Positions 1 through 7,836 of a DNA stretch of 15,759 nucleotides are shown one piece after another (within the stretch, counting starts at the first letter, position 1; every line of letters begins with the position of its first letter). Source of the DNA: an uncultured Spirochaetaceae bacterium (lineage in GTDB: Bacteria; Spirochaetota; Spirochaetia; Treponematales; Treponemataceae). Location: the NCBI GenBank assembly GCA_902773215.1, contig CACYDQ010000301.1, positions 1 to 15,759 on the forward strand. Reading direction: 5' to 3'. The translations under genes were made by a program, and so were the position numbers. Under the pieces are notes generated by a model, which was not told the origin of the DNA, made no database searches, and saw only the letters and a program-made list of their open reading frames with translations.

Positions 1-945
1 AGCATCGATGCCGCCTCAATCCGTAAGGATATCGGATTAAACGATGAGCGGACATTTACCGAGTATTCCCTCGTCGCGGAATTGTCCCTGTACCTGACAC
101 AGCATGAGACCGACAGAGAGACAAAAGAGAAGCTTTGCCGCTGGTCGCCCGTACATATCCGCGCATTGCTGGACAAATGCAGCGACGGAATCGACTCTAT
201 TCTGGAGAAGGTGAACTATTCCAATGCGATTCTGTACGACTGGATAATTCCCGAGCTTTTCAAGCAGATATACAGAATCAGCTATGAGAAAGGTGAGAAA
301 CGAGAAGTCGTCAAGTGGCTGACCAAAGACCCGCCGCCGAATCCTGACGGTACTGACGGCTACTACAAGCTGAGCTTTGACGATGACCTCTACGTGGACG
401 AGCATGACGCGAAGTTCTGCGAATACAACCAGAGTTCAAACGATTCTGCTCATGCGAAGAAGAGTTTCAATCTTTCTGGTTACGGATTTGATTCAGGCTC
501 GGAGAAAGATTTCTTCGTGAGAAATCTCTTTGACAACAGTGCCATACGCCATATCTGGTTCACGGGGATGCTGACAAACGGTCAGAGCGACTTCTACGTC
601 CACTACATTGATCCTGAGCTCCATACTCTGCGTTCCTACTACCCGGACTTCCTTGTTGAGCTGGATGACGGAAGCTTCTACATCGTGGAAATCAAAGGCG
701 AGAACCTGATAGACAAGGCGAGCACTCAGGCAAAAATCCAGTATGCCAGGCAGATGTACTCGGCGAGCGGTCTGGAATATGTTTTCATCCCGTCAAAATA
801 TGCGGATATGATTCTGCAGGACTTCATGAAACATTCCGATGAGATTGCGTTGCATCCGGCAGACAGCGCAACAGGATATATGTTCGAGCCAGAGTTGGGA
901 ACTCGCGAGGTTGCAACACCTCAGCCTCCGCAATACGGAAAGTAA
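1..945 (+). CDS. C-terminal part of a type III restriction Res-like or helicase-associated nuclease (5' end outside window)
   Basis: The reading frame is open from base 1 (first codon Ser), so the true start lies upstream and this is a 3' fragment of 314 codons ending in TAA. Its most informative part is near the C-terminus: YYPDF with Asp at codon 216, then EIK with Glu230 and Lys232. This D-x13-E-x-K spacing on a beta hairpin is the catalytic pattern of PD-(D/E)XK nucleases. An upstream Glu in SGSEKDFFVRNL (about codons 160-170) fits the first helix of that fold. Type III restriction Res subunits and related DEAD-box defence helicases carry such a nuclease at the C-terminus after the helicase; the helicase itself is not visible here, so the family is inferred. 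The tail after about codon 290 is Pro/Gln-rich. No partner methylase can be seen. The gene converges on the response regulator gene with a 48-base gap. Confidence 0.62.
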   Translation, partial: SIDAASIRKDIGLNDERTFTEYSLVAELSLYLTQHETDRETKEKLCRWSPVHIRALLDKCSDGIDSILEKVNYSNAILYDWIIPELFKQIYRISYEKGEKREVVKWLTKDPPPNPDGTDGYYKLSFDDDLYVDEHDAKFCEYNQSSNDSAHAKKSFNLSGYGFDSGSEKDFFVRNLFDNSAIRHIWFTGMLTNGQSDFYVHYIDPELHTLRSYYPDFLVELDDGSFYIVEIKGENLIDKASTQAKIQYARQMYSASGLEYVFIPSKYADMILQDFMKHSDEIALHPADSATGYMFEPELGTREVATPQPPQYGK

Positions 946-993
946 AGGGATACGCCGTATGACACATCCCATTAAGCAAACTCTCTCCCCCTA

Positions 994-2586
994 CTACTCC
1001 TTCGGTCCGTTTTGCTGCCGCCACTCACGGGGGGACAGGGAGACGGACTTTTTAAAGATGAAGCTGAAGTAATGGGGATCGTTGAAGCCCACTTCCCAGG
1101 CAATGTCCGCGCTCTTCTTATCTGTGGTTTTGAGCAGGCGTTTTGCCTGAGAAATACGTACCTGGGTCAGGTACTCAATGAAGGTCATGCCGCAGTCCTG
1201 TGAAAACACTGTGCTGAAGTGGTTGGGGCTGAAGTTCACGGCCTGTGCGACCGACCGCAGGCAAATGTCCGGGTCAGCATAGTTCTCATCGATGAACTTC
1301 TTGGCTCGGAGGATTACGTCAGAGTAGCGGCCAGAAGACTGCCGTCCCCGCCAGTCCAGAAGCTTGCCCAAGATTGACTTGACCTCGATGATGAAAACCT
1401 CTTGGCTCTGGACGGCATTCTCGACGAAGGAGCGGGAAAGGATTTCGGGCATTACCTGCTTGACGTCACCACCCAGGCTCTCTATGACCTTGGAGACCGC
1501 CATTATCACATCGACGAGCAGATAGGACGCAATAATAGAGAATGAGCCTCCGTTGCTGCCGAGCAAGGCGACGTACTCCGAGACAATCTGGTCTATCTCG
1601 CCTTCACCAGCATAGCTCAGCCTGTCCACGAGTGGGTCGTTCTCCTGCAGGACAAGGGAACCTCCGTCAGACTTCAAACTCCCCTCCCCCACGTCGCTCA
1701 TGCTGACAATGCGGCTGGTATCCGTAAAGCGGCACTTCCTCAGCAGAAGGGAAGCATCTTTGTAAGCCCCGCTTATGCTGGCGATATGCTCTACGGCAGG
1801 GCTTATTGCCGTCACGACGCTCACGCCGGGAACCTTCTCGGCATCATGCTTGACAGATTCCGCCAGGGAAAAAGCCTCGTCCTCGCACAGCTCTGCATCC
1901 TGCCCCTGCACGATGGAGACAAGGGTCTCCGGGGAGATAAAAAACGACATACCCCCACCGGCAAGAGAAGCAGACAGGCAGGATTTTGCGGCGAGCAGTT
2001 TGTCCATATCCTCGCCGTAGTGGAGCTCACTCACAGCAATCATATAGAAGCGGGACAAAAGCTTTATGCCGAACTCCCCCGCCCGTTCCATAGCCTGTGA
2101 CGAGTCCAGCGCACCGAGCACCAGGTCAGTCAGCATCTTGTCGCGGGCGAGGTTGCTCCCGGACTCAAGCTCCCGCTTCATCCGGCTTATGTCTCCGGCC
2201 TCGCGTTTCTCCTTGTCCAGATTGTCCCGGACCTTGGACAGGCAAGAAAGAATCTCGTCCGGGGTAAAGGGCTTGAGGATATAGTCCTCCACGCCTATTG
2301 ATATTGCTTTCTTGGCGTAATCGAACTCGTCGTGACCGGAGAGTATTATTATCCGTATCCAGGGTTGAATTTTTTTGACGGCACGCGCAAGCTCAAGCCC
2401 GTCCATGAAGGGCATCCGAATATCAGTAATCAAAATGTCAGGCTTTATGTCCTGAATCATCGAGAGGGCAATCTCGCCGTCCCCGGCCTCGCCAGCGAAA
2501 GAGAAACCTGAGCTTTCCCAGTCTATGCGCTTTCGGAGGCCCTCTCGTACTATGACCTCATCATCAACTATGAAGACGCTATACAT
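994..2586 (-). CDS. YesN-like response regulator, receiver plus AraC-type DNA-binding domain
   Basis: This 530-residue protein is a cytoplasmic transcription regulator. Residues 1-120 are a receiver domain: acidic pair Asp8/Asp9, phospho-acceptor Asp55 in ITDIRMP, Ser83 in ILSGHDEF and Lys105 in ILKPF, all as expected for an active receiver. Residues from about 425 to the end are two AraC/XylS helix-turn-helix units, including FSPNHFSTVF and the signature-like IAWEVGFNDPHYFSFIFKK. The roughly 270-residue middle is of the kind seen in long YesN regulators and has no assigned role. The start is ATG at 2586, with AAGGAGG nine bases upstream inside the kinase gene. The two genes overlap by 8 bases (ATGTATAG), so translational coupling is likely and the kinase is the expected phosphodonor. 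The gene ends in two consecutive TAG codons. Targets are unknown; sugar uptake or catabolism genes elsewhere are plausible. Confidence 0.93.
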   Translation of the reverse strand: MYSVFIVDDEVIVREGLRKRIDWESSGFSFAGEAGDGEIALSMIQDIKPDILITDIRMPFMDGLELARAVKKIQPWIRIIILSGHDEFDYAKKAISIGVEDYILKPFTPDEILSCLSKVRDNLDKEKREAGDISRMKRELESGSNLARDKMLTDLVLGALDSSQAMERAGEFGIKLLSRFYMIAVSELHYGEDMDKLLAAKSCLSASLAGGGMSFFISPETLVSIVQGQDAELCEDEAFSLAESVKHDAEKVPGVSVVTAISPAVEHIASISGAYKDASLLLRKCRFTDTSRIVSMSDVGEGSLKSDGGSLVLQENDPLVDRLSYAGEGEIDQIVSEYVALLGSNGGSFSIIASYLLVDVIMAVSKVIESLGGDVKQVMPEILSRSFVENAVQSQEVFIIEVKSILGKLLDWRGRQSSGRYSDVILRAKKFIDENYADPDICLRSVAQAVNFSPNHFSTVFSQDCGMTFIEYLTQVRISQAKRLLKTTDKKSADIAWEVGFNDPHYFSFIFKKSVSLSPREWRQQNGPKE

Positions 2587-4045
2587 TACCGGATTCCTCC
2601 TTGGTGTCGAACATCCGGGGTATCACGAATGAGACCTCGGATCCTTCCCCTGCCACGCTCTTTATATCCAGCGAAACCTTGCCATCGTAATAGAGGCGGA
2701 GCCTTTTACTCACATTATACAGGCCATAGGAAGCCTTCAAGCCCTCCCCGTCCGGGGAATACAAATCCGCGATGACTTCCCGCATTCGCTCCTCGGTAAA
2801 GCCGATGCCGTTATCCTGAACACAAAAGCGAACACCTCCATCTTCCTCACCGAACGCCGTCACTTTCCGGGCAGACACCATTATTTTTCCCCTTCCTCGT
2901 TTATTCTTGATACCATGATAGATGGCGTTCTCCACGAGCGGCTGCAAAAGAAGCTTGAGCACCGGAACGTCATCAATTCCCTCATCGCGTTCTATGCTGT
3001 ACACAAGTATATCCCGGTATCGTATCCCCTGAATCTTCAGGTAGCTGGCCGCATGCTCCATCTCCTGAGCCAATGTTATCCACTCGCGCCCGCGGCTGAG
3101 CGAGATGCGGAAAAATGCGGAGAATGCCTTGGTAATCTCCACGACCTCGTCCATGTCGTTGTCCTCGGCAAGCCATACGATAGTGTCCAGCGTATTATAG
3201 AGGAAGTGCGGCGTTATCTGAGCCTGGAGGGCCTTCATCTGGGCCTTCTGCAAATTCTTCTGCTCCCGCACGTTCTCATCGATGAGGGACTGTATCCTGC
3301 CCGCCATCGTGTTGAGGTTCTCCGCCAGATGATCAAGCTCCATGACACGTGGCGGTTCGGCCCTGGCCTTCAAGTCACCTCTCGCTATGCGGGAAGACAG
3401 CAACTCCATGTCGCGCACGGGGCGGCCGATTGCCTTGGACAAACCAGAGAAGGCATATACCGCTATGAGGAATGCCAGTATGCTTATACCTATCTGAATC
3501 AGAAAGATGTTGAAGGACTGCTGGCGTATGTTGTTGTTTGCCGATTCCGCTGACTCTATCTCGGCCACAATGTATTCCTGGAAGATGTCGCCCAAGAGAG
3601 ACGAAACCCCTCGTATCTGCTCCATGACCTCCTCGTTCTTGGATACGCTTTCCCTGTCTTCTATCTGCCGCCCCAGAAGCTCCACGTACTTCTCCAGGGT
3701 TTTCTCCGTCCGGCTTGCGACCTCAAGAATTTCCTTGCTTTCCTCCGATGTTCCCTTCCGCATATCCGCTATGCCAATCCGAATCTGCCGCAGAAGCAGG
3801 TATTGCCTACCGTCATTGAAAGACTTAAGCCCTGACACGACCTCCCATATTTCCCCTTCAAGCTCCTCCTTTGCGACCTTGCTCAAATTGTTTGCGGAAC
3901 TTACGTTCATGATAATCCTGTCGTAGCGCACAGTATAGAAACTGAACACCGCCACCGAGTACACGGTCGGAACGACCATCAGAAGTATCATGAAGACAAG
4001 GGAATAGCGAAGGCTTTTCTTGATGCTCTTAGATTTGCTGGGCAT
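2579..4045 (-). CDS. YesM/LytS-type sensor histidine kinase with periplasmic helical domain and HAMP
   Basis: This 488-residue inner-membrane kinase has TM1 at about residues 12-38, a periplasmic, highly helical domain at about 40-176, TM2 at about 178-202, HAMP at about 203-258, then the catalytic core. The phospho-accepting histidine is His280 in QITPHFLYNTLD, the hallmark of the His_kinase (LytS/YesM) family. The ATPase part shows the N box LVENAIYHGIK (Asn373), the G1 motif DNGIGF (411-416) and the G2-like GLYNVSKRLRL (441-451). No residue essential to the family appears lost. It starts at ATG 4045, 12 bases after the stop of the sugar-binding protein gene, and overlaps the regulator gene by 8 bases, so the three genes are probably one transcript. 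The periplasmic domain resembles no small-molecule pocket I can name; by analogy with TorT-TorS and XylFII-LytS it may bind the adjacent binding protein. That is an inference. Confidence 0.93.
   Translation of the reverse strand: MPSKSKSIKKSLRYSLVFMILLMVVPTVYSVAVFSFYTVRYDRIIMNVSSANNLSKVAKEELEGEIWEVVSGLKSFNDGRQYLLLRQIRIGIADMRKGTSEESKEILEVASRTEKTLEKYVELLGRQIEDRESVSKNEEVMEQIRGVSSLLGDIFQEYIVAEIESAESANNNIRQQSFNIFLIQIGISILAFLIAVYAFSGLSKAIGRPVRDMELLSSRIARGDLKARAEPPRVMELDHLAENLNTMAGRIQSLIDENVREQKNLQKAQMKALQAQITPHFLYNTLDTIVWLAEDNDMDEVVEITKAFSAFFRISLSRGREWITLAQEMEHAASYLKIQGIRYRDILVYSIERDEGIDDVPVLKLLLQPLVENAIYHGIKNKRGRGKIMVSARKVTAFGEEDGGVRFCVQDNGIGFTEERMREVIADLYSPDGEGLKASYGLYNVSKRLRLYYDGKVSLDIKSVAGEGSEVSFVIPRMFDTKEESGNV
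2596..2602 (-). promoter_or_regulatory. Shine-Dalgarno site for the response regulator, inside the kinase gene
   Basis: AAGGAGG on the minus strand lies nine bases before ATG 2586. It falls within the last kinase codons (Lys-Glu-Glu). It fixes the regulator start and supports coupled translation across the 8-base overlap. Confidence 0.8.
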
Positions 4046-4057
4046 GAGGTCACCGCC

Positions 4058-5083
4058 TTAATATTTTCGCTCTGGAAGGTATGAAAGGTCGTCATATTCC
4101 GTGAAAATCTTTCCGCCGACAATCGTGGACCGAGGGATCTCTTCCCCAGCGGCAAGTTTCTTCACCAACCCCATGATGACATCCCCCTGCTCCGGGTTAC
4201 ACTCGACGACGCAGTTTATGCGCCCGTCCTTGAGCCTGTCCACCGCCTCCTGCTGCGCGTCCACGGTGACTATCGTTATGGGGCTCCCCTTCCCCGTCAC
4301 GATGCCTCGGGCTTCCAGCACGTCCAGAAGACCAAGCGTCATTCCGTCGTTGCAGGAGAAAACCGCGTCGATTTTCTGCCCGTCAATGGCAAAGCCTTTC
4401 CCAGAAGAAAGAATTCTCCTCGCTATCTCCTCGCCCCGGCTCCGCATGAAGTCCCCGCTCTCCGAGCAGATGACGCTGAATCGGGCATCCGATGCCATAA
4501 TTTCACGGAATCCCTCAATGCGGCCGTCAGAGGCGGAAGCCCCATCCGTCCCCCGCAGCTCCAGGATATTGACGTTCCCTGTGGAGCCGGCGTATTTGCG
4601 GATGAGGAAACGGGCGGCATGCCGGCCCTCCTCCCGGCTGTCCGTGCCGACGTACCCTGCATACAAGCCGTCATACTCGGAGTTTATCCTCCTGTCGCAT
4701 ACTATAACGGGTATACCCGCATCCCGCGCTTCCTCCAGCACGTTGCCCCATCCGTCCTGCACTATCGGAACGAACGCTATGACATCGACCTGATACATGA
4801 TGAAAGTTCGAATATCCTTTATCTGCTTTTCCTGTTTCTGCTCCGCATTCGCATAGAGCAGCTGGATACCCGCCTTCTGCGCGGCCGCCTGCATATCCTT
4901 GGTATTGTATATCCGCCATGCGCTCTCCGCCCCAATCTGCGAGAAGCCGACAATAATCCGCTCGCCGCCACGGGACACAGTACTTTCTTCCCCTCGTGAT
5001 GAGCCTTCCCCTTTTCTTGCGCAGGAGATCAGGGAGAAGGTTAGCAGAATGCAGACAAAGAAGGAAAGGGGTGTGAGTTTCAT
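4058..5083 (-). CDS. Lipoprotein periplasmic sugar-binding protein (YtfQ/RbsB-like, PBP type 1)
   Basis: This 341-residue protein begins with a lipoprotein signal: a short Lys-containing start, a hydrophobic run and the lipobox LISC, with Cys21 as the predicted acylated residue. The rest is a two-lobe type 1 periplasmic binding protein, closest in wording to galactofuranose/ribose binders: IIVGFSQIGAESAWR near the N-terminus, DVIAFVPIV, AGIPVIVCDRRI, YVGTDSREEGR, ELRGTDGASASDGRIEGF and CNDGMTLGLLDVLEARG. The ligand is probably a sugar, but the exact one cannot be read. ATG 5083 is preferred over an in-frame TTG at 5101 because it gives a normal 21-residue lipoprotein signal. No ABC transporter is adjacent; a kinase and regulator follow at 12 bases. 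Its job is therefore more likely ligand presentation to the sensor than transport, which is inference from context. Confidence 0.9.
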   Translation of the reverse strand: MKLTPLSFFVCILLTFSLISCARKGEGSSRGEESTVSRGGERIIVGFSQIGAESAWRIYNTKDMQAAAQKAGIQLLYANAEQKQEKQIKDIRTFIMYQVDVIAFVPIVQDGWGNVLEEARDAGIPVIVCDRRINSEYDGLYAGYVGTDSREEGRHAARFLIRKYAGSTGNVNILELRGTDGASASDGRIEGFREIMASDARFSVICSESGDFMRSRGEEIARRILSSGKGFAIDGQKIDAVFSCNDGMTLGLLDVLEARGIVTGKGSPITIVTVDAQQEAVDRLKDGRINCVVECNPEQGDVIMGLVKKLAAGEEIPRSTIVGGKIFTEYDDLSYLPERKY

Positions 5084-5089
5084 ACTCTT

Positions 5090-5118
5090 ATTATATACCA
5101 AGGAGCAGATTTCTTCCA
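5090..5118 (-). promoter_or_regulatory. Possible promoter of the sugar-binding protein/kinase/regulator genes
   Basis: The minus strand has a perfect TATAAT (5095-5090) with a poor -35 (TGGAAG, 5118-5113) at 17-base spacing, between the lptG stop and the binding-protein ATG. Only AAGAGT separates the -10 box from ATG 5083, so the transcript would start at or next to the start codon. No clear Shine-Dalgarno is present. The promoter call rests on the -10 only. Confidence 0.4.
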
Positions 5119-5126
5119 GTAAAAAC

Positions 5127-6197
5127 TCAAGTCCGTGTGTAACGGAGGAGACCGATGCTGAGGAATATAAAGAAGATGACAGGAAACCAGCCTCCGAAAG
5201 AAGGGGGTACGGTTCCGAACCTCGCCATAAGCATCGTCATCATCTGCATGACGTAGAAGAGAACGACTGCCGAAATGCACAGGCCCAGGCTGACGAGGAG
5301 GACATTCTTGCGGGTCTTGCCGCTGAGCGCGACCGCGAGAAGGACGACGACGACAACGACCATCGGGAACGAGAACTTCTTGTAGTACATGGCCTTCGCG
5401 TCGCTGGAGGGAAGACCAGATTTCTCCAGCCTCCGTATGTAGTCCCTTGCCTCCGCCACGCAGACTTCCTCAACGTTGATAGATCTGTTCTTGAATGACT
5501 CGGGAGATTCCGTGAGGCGGAAAAGATGGTCGTAGTCCGCATCGACCGCAGCGTAGCCGTCGCCAACCTTCTTGTAAAAGCTGCTTTTCCCGAGTTTCCA
5601 GTGGTCATAACTCCACGTCGCGCTTTCCGCATAGAGCAGACCATCGAACGCACGGGTGTTTCCACGGTAGAGAACGAACAGAGAATAGAGGCGATTGTTT
5701 TTGCTATCGAAGAATTCTGCCTTGTAAACCATCTTGCCGCCCTCGCTTATGACGACGACGTCCTTATTATTGAAGTCCTTCTCAGTGTGGAGCACGTCAG
5801 CTTGGAGCCGCATCTTCTCCGCGTAGGTCTTAGTCACAAGTTGGTCATCCAGAAAAAACATCGCGACGCTCATGAATACGGAGATTACGAGGAGCGGGAA
5901 CGTGAAGCGGAAAATCGATATACCTGATGCGAAGAGAGCAAGCAGCTCGTTGTTCGCATAGAAATCGCTGAGCATATACGCCGTGGCAAAAAGTACAGAT
6001 ATAGGCAGGGAGTACCAGAGGCTCTTAGGGATATAATACAGGAGAATCCTCGCAACGAGGGCCATCTCTGCCTCGTTGGAGATATATCCCCAAATGTTCA
6101 TCAGGAGATCCGTAAGGATGAGAATGAGCGTAAAGAAGAACATGGAGGCAAGGAATATCGCAAAGAACCTCCTAAGCATATACAGGGCAAGTCTCAT
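5127..6197 (-). CDS. lptG: LptF/LptG family permease (YjgP/YjgQ), assigned LptG by gene order
   Basis: This 356-residue inner-membrane protein has the LptF/G layout: a hydrophobic N-terminal half with helices at about 10-33, 45-75 and 90-117, a soluble periplasmic beta-rich middle (about 120-270), and three C-terminal helices (about 275-350). The family signature follows the first helices: NNELLALFASGIS at about 82-94. In the family, LptF and LptG form the membrane channel of the LptB2FG ABC transporter, which extracts lipopolysaccharide or related glycolipid from the inner membrane and feeds it to LptC. It starts at ATG 6197, four bases after the stop of the upstream permease, so the pair is cotranscribed. 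No lptB, lptC or lptA lies nearby. Many treponemes lack classical LPS, so the cargo may be a lipooligosaccharide or another lipid. Confidence 0.88.
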   Translation of the reverse strand: MRLALYMLRRFFAIFLASMFFFTLILILTDLLMNIWGYISNEAEMALVARILLYYIPKSLWYSLPISVLFATAYMLSDFYANNELLALFASGISIFRFTFPLLVISVFMSVAMFFLDDQLVTKTYAEKMRLQADVLHTEKDFNNKDVVVISEGGKMVYKAEFFDSKNNRLYSLFVLYRGNTRAFDGLLYAESATWSYDHWKLGKSSFYKKVGDGYAAVDADYDHLFRLTESPESFKNRSINVEEVCVAEARDYIRRLEKSGLPSSDAKAMYYKKFSFPMVVVVVVLLAVALSGKTRKNVLLVSLGLCISAVVLFYVMQMMTMLMARFGTVPPSFGGWFPVIFFIFLSIGLLRYTRT

Positions 6198-6201
6198 CTT
6201 T

Positions 6202-7800
6202 TCATCGTTTCCTCAATGCAAAATAAAGCAGGAGCCCGATGAGACCTATGAAAAAATTTGGACCCCACATCATCCAAAAACCGTTCCAGCCACTGCGCAC
6301 ACCAAACATTTGCCCGAGAATCGTAGCGGCCCAGTATATGACAGAGATGATGATTCCGAAAATCATTCCCAGTGTCTGCCCATCCCGCTTTCCGAATATG
6401 AGCGCAAGAGGAAAGGCGATTATAGCAAAGAATATCGAGCCGAATGGCATAGAGAATTTCTTTGCGAACTCCAAGTTATAGCGGTTCATCATCTTATGGG
6501 TAACGCTCTCATCTTTTTTCATGATCTGTATGATTTTCCACAAATCGAATGAGGTCATCTCGCGAGGCTGTATACCCGTGCTAGGAAGAAGGACTGAGTC
6601 AAAGACATTGAGAAGGATTCTCTGCGACTCGAAGACATCAAAATTCCCTTCCTGAGCCCTGTCAACCTCGAGCACTGTCGCACCGCTCATGTTGAATTGC
6701 ATCAGGATGCCCGGCTCGTCGGACTTGATTACCTCGCTCCTTCCCGTCATTATGACCCGGTCTCGCTCCGTCGCGTCTTTGTCAAATATCACGAGATCTT
6801 CGATAACACCATCTTCATCAACCCCTCCTATCACAAGTGTCGTACCGTTCATGTGCTTTATAGAGTTTGCTTCTATCTCTACCGCCGGGTCACTTTGCAC
6901 TATCTGCTTTTTAAGCCGGTTAAACTTGAGAAGCCCGAGAGGAAGGAAGTAATCATTCATCGCAAAACCCGCAAACGAAATGAAAAGCCCCAGAATCATA
7001 ACGGGAACAGCTATGAAAGAATAGCGGATTCCACTCGCCCGCAGGATAAGAATCTCGTTGTCCGTTGCCATGCGGCCGATACACATAAGAAAACCGACGA
7101 GGGTGGCGAACGGTGCAGATTGGGCCACTATGCCTGGCAGGCTGTACACCATAAGCCGGGCGACCTTGAGGAAAGGAACACGCTGCCTGAGAACCGTCTC
7201 CGCCAGAACGAGAATGTTGTTCACAAAGAACACAACGAAGAAAAACGCAAAGCAAATCGCGAAATAGAAGAAAAGCTCCCTGACGATGTAACGCAGCATC
7301 ACATGCGCTCCCAAACGTCTTTCGCGTACAGTTTTTTCCCTTGATTCCGGAGACAGTTCCGCAACTGGCAGAGTCAGCGGCAGGGGACGTATCTCACGAG
7401 AAACGGGGCTTTCCAGCTCATCTGGTCGGGTAAACTCAACAGGATCCGCCGGGATAAGCTCCTCTCCTTGGGGGACTGGTTCTGGAGATACGATTTCCTG
7501 AACAGGGAGTACAGGCGCGGAAACAGGCTCAAAAGATATGTCCTCGATAATCTTGGAAGGTCTTGTATTCCTCTCTGCCTTGATACGGCTTTTGAGAAGC
7601 TCTATGTTCGCGGCAGAAAGGGATGGAGTCTCGTCTATTTCTTTCTTTTCTTTCTGCCGAAGAGATTCAATGACAGCCCTTCGGCTCCTCACGGACTCAA
7701 GTGTTATCCCGGAAGAGCGCGAAGCCCTACCCCTGCCAGGCAAACGGCGTGTGCCGGAACTTCTCTCTATCTTTATTTCCTCAAGGTAGTCCAGATCCAT
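6202..7800 (-). CDS. lptF: LptF/LptG family permease with a 167-residue N-terminal extension, assigned LptF by gene order
   Basis: The full frame from ATG 7800 gives 532 residues; an in-frame TTG at 7806 is a less likely start. Residues 168-532 are a complete LptF/G permease: N-terminal helices from MLRYIVRELFF on, the signature DNEILILRASGIRYS, a periplasmic middle domain, and C-terminal helices ending in LRKR. Residues 1-167 are extra. They are charged and Pro/Glu-rich, with a possible short coiled coil (about 38-85, RQKEKKEIDE to RIKAERN) and no signal or membrane segment, so this part should be cytoplasmic. The family is normally about 350-370 residues. ATG 7299 would give a canonical 365-residue form and has GGGAG eight bases upstream. 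The gene follows dut by about 36 bases and precedes lptG by 4. The split into LptF and LptG is by order only. Confidence 0.86.
   Translation of the reverse strand: MDLDYLEEIKIERSSGTRRLPGRGRASRSSGITLESVRSRRAVIESLRQKEKKEIDETPSLSAANIELLKSRIKAERNTRPSKIIEDISFEPVSAPVLPVQEIVSPEPVPQGEELIPADPVEFTRPDELESPVSREIRPLPLTLPVAELSPESREKTVRERRLGAHVMLRYIVRELFFYFAICFAFFFVVFFVNNILVLAETVLRQRVPFLKVARLMVYSLPGIVAQSAPFATLVGFLMCIGRMATDNEILILRASGIRYSFIAVPVMILGLFISFAGFAMNDYFLPLGLLKFNRLKKQIVQSDPAVEIEANSIKHMNGTTLVIGGVDEDGVIEDLVIFDKDATERDRVIMTGRSEVIKSDEPGILMQFNMSGATVLEVDRAQEGNFDVFESQRILLNVFDSVLLPSTGIQPREMTSFDLWKIIQIMKKDESVTHKMMNRYNLEFAKKFSMPFGSIFFAIIAFPLALIFGKRDGQTLGMIFGIIISVIYWAATILGQMFGVRSGWNGFWMMWGPNFFIGLIGLLLYFALRKR
7297..7312 (-). 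promoter_or_regulatory. Candidate internal translation start within lptF
   Basis: On the minus strand GGGAG (7312-7308) lies eight bases before ATG 7299-7297, exactly at the boundary between the N-terminal extension and the conserved permease domain. Initiation here would yield a protein of normal family length. Confidence 0.4.
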
Positions 7801-7836
7801 CAGCAAAAGACCTGCGCATCAAAAAAACTGTGAAAC

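Noticed and set aside
947..970. Short inverted repeat GGGAT/ATCCC between the first two genes as a terminator
   Set aside because: The arms are five bases, the loop is long, and no T run follows on either strand.
2915..3553. A 212-codon plus-strand frame opposite the kinase gene
   Set aside because: It overlaps the HAMP and His280 core of a clear kinase and has no recognisable features.
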